Part shown: positions 25,352 through 35,130 of the stretch, in pieces
Layout of the letters: each line of letters begins with the position of its first letter
How positions within the stretch are numbered: position 1 is the stretch's first letter
Assembly: GCA_937892735.1 (NCBI GenBank)
Contig: CALBGL010000080.1
Location: 1 to 64,000 of the forward strand
Source: an uncultured Clostridia bacterium
Lineage (GTDB): Bacteria; Bacillota; Clostridia; Lachnospirales; Bianqueaceae
Direction: 5' to 3'
Length of the DNA: 64,000 nucleotides
Translations under genes and position numbers: made by a program
Notes under the pieces: model-generated
What the model was told of the DNA's origin: nothing
Databases searched by the model: none
What the model saw: only the letters and a program-made list of their open reading frames with translations

Positions 25352-26437
25352 TTGGGGATCATCATCGCCATATTGGTGTTTGGTTTCATGATCTTGATTC
25401 ATGAATGGGGACATTTTATTGCGGCTCGTGCGCATGGGGTTTTCGTGCAGGAATTTGCACTGGGGATGGGGCCTAAGATCATAAGTCATACATCGAAGAA
25501 GACGGGAACCGTGTTTTCCTGGCGTGTTTTCCCCATTGGCGGATATTGTCAGATGTTGGGTGAGACGGAACAGGCGGAGGGAGAAGGCTCTTTTTCCGAA
25601 AAGTCCGTTTGGGCCCGCATGACGATTGTGGCGGCAGGGCCGCTTATGAATATTTTGACGGCTTTTATCTTGGGGATTGTGGTGATTGCTTCTACTGGAT
25701 ACACGACGACGGTGATCGGCGCTTTAGATGCGGGATATGGTGCGGAGGCAGTCGGTCTTGCGGTGGGAGATCGGATTGTGGAGATCAACGACGAATCGGT
25801 GCACATTCTTCAGGATCTCCAGTACGCGTTGATGGATGTACAGGATGCGCCGGTGGAGATCACAGTCGAGAAGGCAGACGGTACGAGAAGTACCGTTACG
25901 ATCACACCGCGATACGACGAAGAATTGGGACGGTATCGAATTGGGATCACGGCGGAAGGTCGCAGCCAGAGTTGGGGAGAGATTTTGGCAGGAGAGGGAA
26001 TCGGCGTGCTTCCAGAGGTGATCTGGAATACGGTGGCCCAGTCTTTCTGGCAGAGGGTAGGAGACGTGGAAGTGGTCATCCGCAGTGTGGTGCAGCTTAT
26101 CACAGGGCAGGTATCCTTTGACGATATGATGGGCCCGATTGGAATTGTCAGCGTCGTAGGCGAATCCTACAGTGTCGGGGCGCAAGTGGATATCTGGGCC
26201 GGAATTCTGAATGTGTTGAGCCTAACCTCACTTTTATCCGTGAACATGGGCGTCATGAATCTGTTTCCGATCCCGGCGCTGGACGGAAGCCGTCTGATAT
26301 TTCTGGCATTGGAAGGGATCCGGAAGAAACCTTTGTCGCCACAGTTGGAAAATGGAATCTATACGGTAGGTTTCCTGCTTTTGATGCTTCTGATGCTGTT
26401 TGTGGCTTATCAGGATATTGTGAGACTGTTTGTGTAA
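25352..26437 (+). CDS. rseP: RseP/RasP-type site-2 intramembrane metalloprotease
   Basis: A 361-residue membrane protease that cuts transmembrane substrates such as anti-sigma factors inside the bilayer. The zinc motif HExxH is in ILIHEWGHF in the first helix; a PDZ domain lies at about residues 125-205 (VGDRIVEINDESV); the second active-site motif is NLFPIPALDG in the penultimate helix. The first codon is TTG at 25352, with AAAGGTGGG 6-7 bases upstream; no in-frame ATG comes early enough to keep the first helix. In B. subtilis proS follows; here ispG takes that place. Confidence 0.95.
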   Translation: MGIIIAILVFGFMILIHEWGHFIAARAHGVFVQEFALGMGPKIISHTSKKTGTVFSWRVFPIGGYCQMLGETEQAEGEGSFSEKSVWARMTIVAAGPLMNILTAFILGIVVIASTGYTTTVIGALDAGYGAEAVGLAVGDRIVEINDESVHILQDLQYALMDVQDAPVEITVEKADGTRSTVTITPRYDEELGRYRIGITAEGRSQSWGEILAGEGIGVLPEVIWNTVAQSFWQRVGDVEVVIRSVVQLITGQVSFDDMMGPIGIVSVVGESYSVGAQVDIWAGILNVLSLTSLLSVNMGVMNLFPIPALDGSRLIFLALEGIRKKPLSPQLENGIYTVGFLLLMLLMLFVAYQDIVRLFV

Positions 26438-26463
26438 ATCTAGGGAAAATCGGAGTGTGAAGG

Positions 26464-27540
26464 ATGTATACGCGAGAGAAAACAAAACAGGTACGCGTGG
26501 GGAAACTGTCTTTGGGAGGCGGCGCGCCGATCTGGATTCAGTCCATGACGAATACCAAAACGAGGGATGCGGAGGCGACGATTCGTCAGATCCATGCGCT
26601 GGAAGAGGCAGGGTGCGAGATCGTTCGAGCGACGGTGCCGGACAGGGAGTCGGCAGAAGCCTTTTGGAAGATCAAAGAAAATATTTCGATTCCGCTCGTG
26701 GCGGATATTCATTTCGACTATCGTCTGGCGATCGCTGCCGTAGAACACGGCGCGGATAAGATTCGAATCAATCCGGGGAATATTGGCTCCGAGGACCGTA
26801 TCAAGGCGGTGGTAGACGCATGCAAAGCGCATCACGTACCGATTCGTATCGGCGTGAACGCCGGTTCTCTGCGGAAAGACCTGGTGGTCAAATATGGAGG
26901 CCCTACAGTGGAAGCATTGGTAGAGAGCGCCGAAGAGAACGTACGGTTGTTGGAAAAATTTGATTTTACAGACATTGTGATATCTCTGAAGGCTTCTCAT
27001 ATAAATCTCTGTACTGATGCGTATCTGGCCTTCGCAGAAAAATATCCCTATCCGCTGCATCTAGGCGTGACGGAGGCGGGAACGCTGTTTGACGGTGCGG
27101 TCAAATCTGCCATGGGACTTGGAGTCATGCTCCATGCGGGGATTGGAGATACCCTGCGGGTTTCTCTGACGGATGATCCGGTAGAGGAGGTACGTACCGC
27201 CAGGAAGATCCTGACCTTTGCGGGACTTCGTCGTTTCGGACCGGAGTTTATCTCCTGCCCGACCTGTGGCAGAACCTCCATTGATCTGGTGAAGCTGGCG
27301 AAACAGGTGCAGGAAGCCCTGGATGATCTGACGCTGCCCATCCGCATCGCAGTCATGGGTTGTGTGGTGAACGGACCGGGAGAGGCGCGAGAGGCCGATC
27401 TTGGAATTGCTGGAGGGAATGGCGAAGGACTGATCTTTAAAAAAGGAGAGATCTTGTACAAGGTACCGGAAGATCAGCTTCTCGCGGCCTTGGTGCGGGA
27501 AGCGAGACAACTGGAACAAGCCGCAAAAGAAAAGGAATGA
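26464..27540 (+). CDS. ispG: 4-hydroxy-3-methylbut-2-enyl diphosphate synthase
   Basis: A 358-residue iron-sulfur enzyme of the MEP pathway that turns methylerythritol cyclodiphosphate, the IspF product, into HMBPP. The TIM barrel begins with VRVGKLSLGGGAPIWIQSMT. The 4Fe-4S ligands are in SCPTCGRTSIDL and MGCVVNGPGEA. The length is that of the short bacterial form. It lies 26 bp after rseP and 6 bp before polC, so the last essential replication gene of the operon is coupled to isoprenoid synthesis. Confidence 0.98.
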   Translation: MYTREKTKQVRVGKLSLGGGAPIWIQSMTNTKTRDAEATIRQIHALEEAGCEIVRATVPDRESAEAFWKIKENISIPLVADIHFDYRLAIAAVEHGADKIRINPGNIGSEDRIKAVVDACKAHHVPIRIGVNAGSLRKDLVVKYGGPTVEALVESAEENVRLLEKFDFTDIVISLKASHINLCTDAYLAFAEKYPYPLHLGVTEAGTLFDGAVKSAMGLGVMLHAGIGDTLRVSLTDDPVEEVRTARKILTFAGLRRFGPEFISCPTCGRTSIDLVKLAKQVQEALDDLTLPIRIAVMGCVVNGPGEAREADLGIAGGNGEGLIFKKGEILYKVPEDQLLAALVREARQLEQAAKEKE

Positions 27541-27546
27541 GAATTT

Positions 27547-30500
27547 GTGCAGAAGCAGACAGTAAAGGATTATTTTGGCAGATGGATTGGGGATGAGGGG
27601 CAGCTGGAGCTGGCTTCTCTTCTTGACGTACAGGAAATTCGCGTCAAGCGGCAGGAACGAATGATGTGCATAGAGGCCCAGACAAGCCATCTGTTCTCGC
27701 CGGCTTGGTGTGATACCCTGCAGAAGGCCATTCAGGAGGGGATACAGGATCAGCTTCGGGTCTCGCTCGAAGTTCAATATATACCGAAGAACCAGGAAGA
27801 TATCTGGGAAGATGCCTGGGATATGGCGTTAGATACGGAACGTCCTTTGCACCCGATGCTGGTGTCCATTCTGTCTTCTCCAAAAAGGTCGTCCTGTAGA
27901 GCAGGACAAGTAGAAATCAAATTGCCGGCATCTCAGGTGCGGCTGCTTCGACACAGCGGGATTCTTCCGCGGCTGGAAGCGGATATGCGGCAGATTACAG
28001 GGAGCAATGCGCAGATTCATCTGCAGGAAGAAGCGGAGACGCCGGATCGGATGCGGCAGCAGGAGGAAGAACGTAAGAAAAGAGAAGAAAGCATTCTGCG
28101 AAAGATGTGGATACAGAATGCTGCCGCATCCGAAGAACAGATGGGGCTGCAGAGTCAGGCCATGGTGGAACCGGGCGAGCTTCCCTGGGATGATCCGGCG
28201 GACAGCTGGGGGGCGGGAATGTCGGAGATGGAAGAATCAGAGGAGGAAGAGACGCAGGGGGATCAGATTCTTCTGGGAAGGCGAATTACTGGCAAGATCG
28301 GCGAGTTGGATCCGTTGGAGGATAAGAAGCGCTATGTATTGCATGGGATCGTATCGGCGAAAAGCGAGCGGGAGATCAAGGGAGAAAAGACCCTGCTGCA
28401 GCTTACGCTGACAGATTATCAAAAGGAAGCCATTGTTAAAGCGTTTGTATCGAATGAGGACTATGAGAAATGGGGAGAGAAGATCGCAAACGGTGTGACG
28501 CTCATGGTGAAGGGGACAGCCAAGCAGGATGACTACCTTCACGCGGTAACATTGATTGCTAATCATATCACCCTGTGCCAGGAGGACTATCCGATTGATC
28601 CGGATGTAAAGGCGGCGATGGATCAAATGATCATCGGAACGCCCTTTGAGGCGCAGAATGAACGACCGTTGCGCAATATCGAGGCTGTCAGCGGTACGGT
28701 GACGGTACAGGGGGATGTGATCCTGCACGAGGCCAATGAGGATCGGTCGGGCAATATGTCGCTCATCATAGATATCACGGATTATAACGGCTCCATTTCC
28801 GTATATGCTAAAGTGGACAAGGAGCGGTATAAGGGAATCGCTTCGGATCTGAAGGCAGGAAAGGGCCTGGAAGTCTATGGCGAAATACAGGATGATTACA
28901 AAGGGGATCACAGAATTCTGCAGGCGAAGGCGATCCGGCGGCGGAAAAGCGTGATTAAACCACAGCGGGAAGATCACGCGCCGGTGAAGCGGGTAGAATT
29001 GCACATGCATACGAAAATGAGCGAGATGGATGCCGTTTCCTCGCCGACGGAGTTGGTGCAGCAGGCGGCCAGATGGGGTCATCCCGCGGTCGCGATCACC
29101 GACCATGGTGTGGTACAGGGCTTCCCGGAAGCAATGGAAGCGGCGGAAAAGCTGCCGATCAAGGTGATCTACGGAGTAGAAGCTTATTTGGTAGACGATC
29201 TGCAGGAGGCGGTACGGCGAGAGCAGGGACAGGATTTCTCAGTACCTTTTGTCGTTTTCGATATTGAGACCACTGGATTTAATAAGGAACGGGATCATAT
29301 CATCGAGATCGGTGCCGTCAAAGTGCAGAATGGGGAGACCGTGGATACGTTCAGTACCTTTGTGAATCCCGGTGTGCCCATTCCGGCGAAGATTACCGAG
29401 TTGACTAGTATCACTGACGAGCAGGTGCAGAATGCGCCCTCGATCGAGGAGGTGCTTCCGCAGTTTCTACAGTTCTGTGAAGGCGCAGTTTGGGTAGCTC
29501 ATAATGCGGGCTTCGATTCTGGCTTCATAGAAACCAAGGCCAGAGACCTGGGAATGGAGGATCTTTCCTTTACGGTGGTGGATACGCTGGCATTGGCCCG
29601 GGGTCTGTATAATCAACTTAAGAGATACACGCTGGATGCGGTCTGCAAACATCTGGGCATTTCTCTGGAAAATCACCATAGAGCTGTGGATGATGCCGGA
29701 GCCACGGCGGAGATCTTCAAGCGCTGCCTCCTGGAGCTTGCGGAGCAGAACGTGAAGAAACTCTCGGATATCAATCCGTTCATCATGGCGCGAGTGGATG
29801 TGAAGCGTCTCCGGGCGCATCATGCCATCATTCTGGTGCGGAATCTGACGGGACTCCGAAATCTATACGAACTCATTTCCGTCGCGCATCTGCAGTATTT
29901 CTACCGGGTGCCGCGGATTCCCAAGTCGGAGCTGAATTGCCTGCGGGAGGGCTTGCTTCTGGGAACGGCCTGTGAAGCAGGGGAACTCTATCAGGCGGTG
30001 TTGGATAACGACGGACCGGAGGTCATCGAGAATCTGGTCAATTATTATGACTATTTGGAGATTCAGCCGCTCTGCAATAATGAGTTCATGGTACGTGATC
30101 ATACGGTGCCGGACATGGAAGCGTTGAAGGATATCAACCGCAGGATTATAGAGCTGGGAGAGCAGTATCATAAGCCTGTAGTCGCGACCTGCGACGTTCA
30201 TTTCATGAATCCGGAAGATGGCATCTATCGAAAGATTATTCTAAAGGGAAAAGGCTTTGACGATGCGGATCAGCAGGCTCCGCTCTATTTTAGAACCACA
30301 GAAGAGATGCTGGAGGAATTCAGCTATCTGGGAGAAGAAACGGCGCGCAAAGTGGTCATTGACAATCCCATCATGATCAGCGAGCAGATCGAGAAGATCA
30401 AGCCGATTCCGGACGGTACTTTCACGCCGGAGATTCCCGGCGCGAATGATGAATTGGTAGAGATTACACATAATAAGGCGAAGAGTATCTATGGAGACCC

Positions 30501-32307
30501 GTTGCCCGAACCGGTTCAGGCACGTCTGGACCGGGAGCTGACCTCCATCATCAAGAATGGATTTGCCAGTTTGTATATCATCGCGCAGCGATTGGTATGG
30601 CATTCCAATGCGGATGGATACGTGGTAGGTTCCCGAGGATCCGTAGGATCTTCTTTTGTGGCGACTATGGCGGGAATCACGGAAGTGAATCCGCTGAAAC
30701 CGCATTACTACTGCAAAGAATGTAAGTACAGCGAGTTCGATTCCGAAGAGATCAGGGCCAATGCCGGTAAATCGGGATTTGATTTGCCGGATAAGGTTTG
30801 TCCTCGTTGCGGAAGTATGCTCATGAAAGAAGGTCATGATATTCCGTTCGAGACCTTCCTGGGATTCGACGGAGATAAGGAGCCAGATATCGACCTGAAT
30901 TTCTCCGGAGAATATCAACCCAGGGCGCATGCCTTTACGGAAGAACTCTTCGGAAAAACGCAGGTATTCCGCGCAGGGACCATGGGTGGTCTGGCGGATA
31001 AGACAGCCTACGGCTATGTGAAGAAATATGTAGATGAGCATCATATGCGTCTCAATCGAGCGGAGATCAATCGGTTGGTGGCGGGTTGTACAGGCGTGCG
31101 GCGCACCACAGGACAACATCCCGGCGGACAGATGGTTGTGCCCAAGGGATACAGCATCTATCAGTTCTGTCCGGTGCAGTATCCGGCCAATAAGGCAGAG
31201 ACGGGCACGATCACAACGCATTTTGATTACCATCAACTGCACGGGCGTCTTTTGAAACTGGATATTCTGGGACACGATGATCCGACGATGATCCGTATGC
31301 TCATGGATCTGACGGGGGTGGACGCGACTACGATACCCGTCGATAATAAAGAGGTGCTGTCCCTGTTCTTGGGGACGGAGGCTTTGGGCGTCACGCCGGA
31401 ACAGATTGGCAGTCCCGTGGGTACCTATGGCGTCCCGGAATTTGGTACGCGATTTGTTCGACAGATGCTGGTGGATACAAAGCCGCAGTGTTTTTCGGAT
31501 CTGGTGCGTATTTCCGGACTTTCTCACGGAACGGATGTGTGGAATAATAATGCGCAGGATCTGATTCGGGATCATGTGGCCACCATTTCGGAGGTTATCT
31601 GTACCCGGGATGATATTATGACCTATCTCATTCGGCATCATATGGATAATCTGTATTCCTTCAAGACTATGGAAGCGGTTCGAAAGGGAAAGGGATTGAA
31701 GCCGGAGGATGAGAAGGCCATGCGGGAGGCGGGCGTGCCGGAGTGGTATATTAAATCTTGCCAGAAGATCAAGTACCTTTTCCCGAAGGGGCATGCGACG
31801 GCCTATGTGATGATGGCGCTTCGAGTCGCCTACTATAAGGTGTTTTATAAAGAAGCCTATTATGCGGCCTTCTTCAGTATTCGCGCGAAAGGCTTCGATT
31901 ATGAACTCATGTGTCAAGGGGAAGATGTGGCTAGAGACGAGAAGGCGCGTCTGGAAGCGTTGGGTAAGGAAGCCTCGGAGAAAGAGAAGGATATGATCAC
32001 CACGCTGGAACTGGTTATCGAGGCCTATTGCCGTGGGATTCAGTTTGAGCCGATCAGTCTGGAAAAATCCGGTGCTGACCGTTTTAGACTGTCCGAGGAA
32101 GGACATCTCATTCCGCCCTTTACCTCATTAAACGGCATGGGTGCCGCTGCGGCGAAGGCCATTGTGGACGCGCGGGAAGAGGGAGAGTTCCGAACGATTG
32201 ATGATTTCTGTGTGCGCGCCAAGGTATCTAAGACTACGCTGGAACAGATGCGAAAACTTCATATCCTGGATGGTATGCCGGAATCTATGCAGATGAGCCT
32301 GTTTTAA
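27547..32307 (+). CDS. polC: DNA polymerase III subunit alpha, PolC type
   Basis: A 1586-residue Gram-positive replicative polymerase. Order: N-terminal domain, a charged linker (about residues 160-235), a first OB-fold-like segment (about 243-341), a second one (about 375-463), PHP part 1 (VELHMHTKMSEMD, near 482), an inserted 3'-5' exonuclease (VFDIETTGFNKERDHIIEIGAV, near 570), PHP part 2, a zinc-binding stretch (CKECK ... CPRCG, near 1055), and the polymerase palm with DKEPDIDLNFSGEYQ. B. subtilis PolC has 1437 residues and one OB-fold in this place, so the protein is about 150 residues longer. The start is GTG at 27547. A strong terminator follows. Confidence 0.98.
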   Translation: MQKQTVKDYFGRWIGDEGQLELASLLDVQEIRVKRQERMMCIEAQTSHLFSPAWCDTLQKAIQEGIQDQLRVSLEVQYIPKNQEDIWEDAWDMALDTERPLHPMLVSILSSPKRSSCRAGQVEIKLPASQVRLLRHSGILPRLEADMRQITGSNAQIHLQEEAETPDRMRQQEEERKKREESILRKMWIQNAAASEEQMGLQSQAMVEPGELPWDDPADSWGAGMSEMEESEEEETQGDQILLGRRITGKIGELDPLEDKKRYVLHGIVSAKSEREIKGEKTLLQLTLTDYQKEAIVKAFVSNEDYEKWGEKIANGVTLMVKGTAKQDDYLHAVTLIANHITLCQEDYPIDPDVKAAMDQMIIGTPFEAQNERPLRNIEAVSGTVTVQGDVILHEANEDRSGNMSLIIDITDYNGSISVYAKVDKERYKGIASDLKAGKGLEVYGEIQDDYKGDHRILQAKAIRRRKSVIKPQREDHAPVKRVELHMHTKMSEMDAVSSPTELVQQAARWGHPAVAITDHGVVQGFPEAMEAAEKLPIKVIYGVEAYLVDDLQEAVRREQGQDFSVPFVVFDIETTGFNKERDHIIEIGAVKVQNGETVDTFSTFVNPGVPIPAKITELTSITDEQVQNAPSIEEVLPQFLQFCEGAVWVAHNAGFDSGFIETKARDLGMEDLSFTVVDTLALARGLYNQLKRYTLDAVCKHLGISLENHHRAVDDAGATAEIFKRCLLELAEQNVKKLSDINPFIMARVDVKRLRAHHAIILVRNLTGLRNLYELISVAHLQYFYRVPRIPKSELNCLREGLLLGTACEAGELYQAVLDNDGPEVIENLVNYYDYLEIQPLCNNEFMVRDHTVPDMEALKDINRRIIELGEQYHKPVVATCDVHFMNPEDGIYRKIILKGKGFDDADQQAPLYFRTTEEMLEEFSYLGEETARKVVIDNPIMISEQIEKIKPIPDGTFTPEIPGANDELVEITHNKAKSIYGDPLPEPVQARLDRELTSIIKNGFASLYIIAQRLVWHSNADGYVVGSRGSVGSSFVATMAGITEVNPLKPHYYCKECKYSEFDSEEIRANAGKSGFDLPDKVCPRCGSMLMKEGHDIPFETFLGFDGDKEPDIDLNFSGEYQPRAHAFTEELFGKTQVFRAGTMGGLADKTAYGYVKKYVDEHHMRLNRAEINRLVAGCTGVRRTTGQHPGGQMVVPKGYSIYQFCPVQYPANKAETGTITTHFDYHQLHGRLLKLDILGHDDPTMIRMLMDLTGVDATTIPVDNKEVLSLFLGTEALGVTPEQIGSPVGTYGVPEFGTRFVRQMLVDTKPQCFSDLVRISGLSHGTDVWNNNAQDLIRDHVATISEVICTRDDIMTYLIRHHMDNLYSFKTMEAVRKGKGLKPEDEKAMREAGVPEWYIKSCQKIKYLFPKGHATAYVMMALRVAYYKVFYKEAYYAAFFSIRAKGFDYELMCQGEDVARDEKARLEALGKEASEKEKDMITTLELVIEAYCRGIQFEPISLEKSGADRFRLSEEGHLIPPFTSLNGMGAAAAKAIVDAREEGEFRTIDDFCVRAKVSKTTLEQMRKLHILDGMPESMQMSLF

Positions 32308-32311
32308 ACAT

Positions 32312-32357
32312 AAAAAAAGACAAAGTCCCAATTGGATAGGGGGCTTTGTCTTTTTTT
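32312..32357. terminator. Bidirectional terminator after polC
   Basis: A stem of about 17 bp with A7 on one side and T7 on the other (32312-32329 with 32341-32357). It terminates the polC operon on the plus strand and the YitT-type gene on the minus strand. Confidence 0.9.
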
Positions 32358-32372
32358 AGGAAATGCAGGGGA

Positions 32373-33026
32373 TCACGCCTCGGCGCGGGATCTCCGTTTC
32401 CATTTGACATGTTGTACCCAGTCGATCGTATTGGAAGATACGATGACGCTCACGATCGAGAAAACAATGCTGGACAGCGGAATGTAAGAAAGGGAGAGAC
32501 CCAGAACCACCAGATCGATCATGAGATACGCTCGAGAGAGCCGCCAATGGGTCACATGGGACAGTGTCAGAGCCAATGCGTCGTCACCGCCGCTGGAACC
32601 ACCCTGTCGTACCACAATTCCCGCGCCTATTCCGACAAATAGTCCGCCCAGAATGGCAGCGATTAGGGGATAGGCGGATAGATCCGGCAACATAGGCGGA
32701 AACAACTCCCAGAACTCATAAAACAGGGAAACACATAGAGTAGAGATCGCTGAGATCTTAATAAAACGTCCGCCCAGATATTTATAAGCTAGAAGATATC
32801 CGGAAATATCCAGGATGGGGGTGATGACGGAAGGCGGCAGCCCCATCCAGTGCTCGATGAGCAGCATGGTGCCAATTAACCCTCCCTCGGTAATATGTGT
32901 CTGCTGATGAATGTTGTGAACGCCAAAGGTACAGATGGCCGAACCGATAATGATAAAAAAGATCATAGAAGGCGTGATGCCTTCCTTCAACCTTCGTACC
33001 CAGGAGCTCACGGTACGCTTAAACAT
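32373..33026 (-). CDS. YitT-family membrane protein
   Basis: A 217-residue protein with five or six hydrophobic helices and the pattern of the YitT family (ILGGLFVGIGAGIVVRQGGSSGGDDALALTLS). The glycine-rich GGSSGGDD loop is characteristic. Many YitT proteins are about 280 residues and carry a soluble C-terminal domain; this one ends after the membrane part, with a short basic tail. The molecular function is unknown. The ATG at 33026 follows AAAGGAGG. It is a single gene convergent with polC and divergent from rimP; a -35-like TTGACC lies at 33086-33091 on its strand, but the -10 is weak. Confidence 0.88.
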   Translation of the reverse strand: MFKRTVSSWVRRLKEGITPSMIFFIIIGSAICTFGVHNIHQQTHITEGGLIGTMLLIEHWMGLPPSVITPILDISGYLLAYKYLGGRFIKISAISTLCVSLFYEFWELFPPMLPDLSAYPLIAAILGGLFVGIGAGIVVRQGGSSGGDDALALTLSHVTHWRLSRAYLMIDLVVLGLSLSYIPLSSIVFSIVSVIVSSNTIDWVQHVKWKRRSRAEA

Positions 33027-33119
33027 GATAAACCTCCTTTGTGGATTTTCCACACTTCTAAGGATAAACCATATAGCAACTATAAGGTCAAGAGAAAATC
33101 AGAATTTTTTTAAAATCTC

Positions 33120-33148
33120 TTGCATTTATTGGGGGATAGTGCTATACT
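33120..33148 (+). promoter_or_regulatory. Promoter of the rimP-nusA-infB operon
   Basis: TTGCAT, 17 bp, TATACT. It stands 92 bp before rimP, leaving a leader of about 85 nt without an evident terminator. No other promoter was seen between here and alaS. Confidence 0.75.
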
Positions 33149-33239
33149 AATACAGTGTATGAGTTAAGTTTTAGAGAGTGGGGTGACCCGCTCTCATTTG
33201 TTGTAAGCCGGATACAGGCGGTGTAAGTGAGGTGATTGT

Positions 33240-33725
33240 ATGAAGAAAGCAGAAATGATTCAGTTGGTGGAAGAATGCCTCAAGCCCTTTGCGGCCGAGC
33301 GGGGATATGAGATCGTGGATGTGGATTTCGTCAAGGAAGGATCCAATTGGTATCTGAAGGTCTTCGGTGATAAAGAAGGCGGTTTTTCCATCAATGACTG
33401 CGTGGATACCAGTCATTATCTGGATGAGCAGCTGGAGAAGGCGGATCCTATCGACATTCCTTATATCTTGGAAGTAAGCTCACCAGGCTTAGACCGTCCG
33501 CTCAAGAAAGATAAGGATTTTGTCCGCAGTATAGGCAAGTTGGTTGAGGTGAAGTTATATACGCCTCATAAGGAGGGCGCATTTGCAGGGGAGCGGGAGT
33601 TTACCGCAAAGCTGGTGTCCTATGATCCACAGACGCAGGAAGTGACGCTCGCGGACGAGGATGACGTAATTAGCATATGGAATCGCAAAGAGCTGGCCGG
33701 GATTCGTTTGGCCGTGATATTCTAA
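33240..33725 (+). CDS. rimP: Ribosome maturation factor RimP
   Basis: A 161-residue RimP, needed for 30S subunit assembly. The N-terminal alpha/beta domain ends with PYILEVSSPGLDRPLKK, the family signature; the C-terminal SH3-like barrel follows. A GTGAGGTG site precedes the ATG. It is the first gene of the nusA-infB operon, the standard place. Confidence 0.96.
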   Translation: MKKAEMIQLVEECLKPFAAERGYEIVDVDFVKEGSNWYLKVFGDKEGGFSINDCVDTSHYLDEQLEKADPIDIPYILEVSSPGLDRPLKKDKDFVRSIGKLVEVKLYTPHKEGAFAGEREFTAKLVSYDPQTQEVTLADEDDVISIWNRKELAGIRLAVIF

Positions 33726-33746
33726 TGATAGGAGGAGATCGTCAAA

Positions 33747-34838
33747 ATGAATGATTTTGTAATGGCCCTGGAGGAACTCCAGCGGGAAAAGGGAATCGAC
33801 AAAGAGGTCGTATATGAGGCCCTGGAGGCTTCGCTGGTATCAGCTTGCCGTAAGAATTTCGGGACCTCCCAGAATATCAAGGTGGATCTGAACCGCGAGG
33901 ATGGTACAGTGAAGGTGTGGGCACAAAAAAACGTGGTGGATGTGCCGCAGGACGATAATCTGGAGATCAGCTTAGAAAAGGCGCAGCAGATCAATCCGAC
34001 TCTTCAGACCGGAGATGTAGTGGATGTGGAAGTGACTCCGAGAAATTTTGGACGGATTGCCGCACAGAATGCCAAGCAGGTGGTGGTGCAGAAGATCCGG
34101 GAAGCGGAGCGTAATATCATCTATGGAGAGTATAAGGGAAAGGAACGCGAGATGGTTTCCGGCATGATTCAGCGGAAGGAGAAGAAGAACGTATACATCA
34201 ACCTGGGCCGAACGGAAGCACTTCTGAGTCCGGCGGAGCAGATTCCCGGAGAAGAATATAAGCAGAATCAAGTGATTAAGGTCTATGTGGTGGAAGTGCG
34301 TAATACGCCCAAGGGCCCGCAGATCCTAGTGTCTCGGACGCATCCGGAACTGGTGAAGCGTTTGTTTGAGCAGGAGGTGCCGGAGATTCACGAAGGCATC
34401 GTGCAGATCAAGAATATCGCGAGAGAACCTGGTTCTCGGAGCAAATTGGCAGTTACGAGTAAGGATCCGCAGGTGGATCCGTTAGGCGCTTGTGTAGGTC
34501 CGAATGGAGATCGTGTCAATGCCGTAGTCAATGAGTTGTCCGGCGAGAAGGTCGATATCGTGGTATGGAACGAACAGCCGGATGTATACATTGCGGCTGC
34601 CCTCTCTCCGGCACAGGTGTTGCGTGTCGATGTGGATCCGGAGAATTTCATGGCGTCCGTAACCGTACCGGAAAATCAGCTTTCTCTGGCGATCGGTAAG
34701 GATGGACAGAATGCGCGTCTGGCGGCGCGTCTTACCGGATATCGTATTGATATCAAGAGTGGCACGCTGGGCCGTGTCATCATGGATGAAGAGGAGGATG
34801 ACTACTTCGTGCCTCCCTTCGATGATGAAGACGACTAA
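33747..34838 (+). CDS. nusA: Transcription termination/antitermination factor NusA
   Basis: A 363-residue NusA that binds RNA polymerase and modulates pausing and termination. The N-terminal polymerase-binding domain is followed by an S1 domain (about residues 130-200) and two KH domains, with DPQVDPLGACVGPNGDRV and LAIGKDGQNARLAARLTGY. The acidic tail EEEDDYFVPPFDDEDD is short, and the C-terminal repeats of the proteobacterial protein are absent, as usual for Firmicutes. The gap to rnpM is 22 bp. Confidence 0.98.
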   Translation: MNDFVMALEELQREKGIDKEVVYEALEASLVSACRKNFGTSQNIKVDLNREDGTVKVWAQKNVVDVPQDDNLEISLEKAQQINPTLQTGDVVDVEVTPRNFGRIAAQNAKQVVVQKIREAERNIIYGEYKGKEREMVSGMIQRKEKKNVYINLGRTEALLSPAEQIPGEEYKQNQVIKVYVVEVRNTPKGPQILVSRTHPELVKRLFEQEVPEIHEGIVQIKNIAREPGSRSKLAVTSKDPQVDPLGACVGPNGDRVNAVVNELSGEKVDIVVWNEQPDVYIAAALSPAQVLRVDVDPENFMASVTVPENQLSLAIGKDGQNARLAARLTGYRIDIKSGTLGRVIMDEEEDDYFVPPFDDEDD

Positions 34839-34860
34839 GCCGATATAAAGGAGATATGGC

Positions 34861-35130
34861 ATGCTGAAACAAAGAAAGGTTCCCATGCGGAAATGTACGG
34901 GTTGCCAGGTTATGAAGAATAAGAAGGAGATGCTTCGGATCGTGAGAGACCCCGAAGGGCATGTTTCTTTGGATCGTACGGGGAAAAAGTCTGGACGAGG
35001 TGCTTATATCTGCGATCAGGAAGAATGTCTGGAGAAGGCCATTCAGAATAAGGGCATCGAACGTTCTCTGGGTGTTCCTATATCCGAGGAGCTCGTGGAA
35101 ACTCTGCGAGAGGAGTTTCGACAAAAATGA
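34861..35130 (+). CDS. rnpM: RNase P modulator RnpM (YlxR family)
   Basis: An 89-residue YlxR protein with the typical RKVPMRKCTGCQVMKNKKEM start, SGRGAYIC and a basic surface. The B. subtilis homologue binds the RNase P RNA and is now called RnpM. The gene overlaps the next one by four bases (ATGA), so the two should be translated together. Confidence 0.95.
   Translation: MLKQRKVPMRKCTGCQVMKNKKEMLRIVRDPEGHVSLDRTGKKSGRGAYICDQEECLEKAIQNKGIERSLGVPISEELVETLREEFRQK

Noticed and set aside
30241..32106. Long open frame of 621 codons on the minus strand across polC
   Set aside because: It is fully antisense to a well-supported gene, has no family motifs and no ribosome binding site; such shadows are common opposite GC-rich codon patterns.
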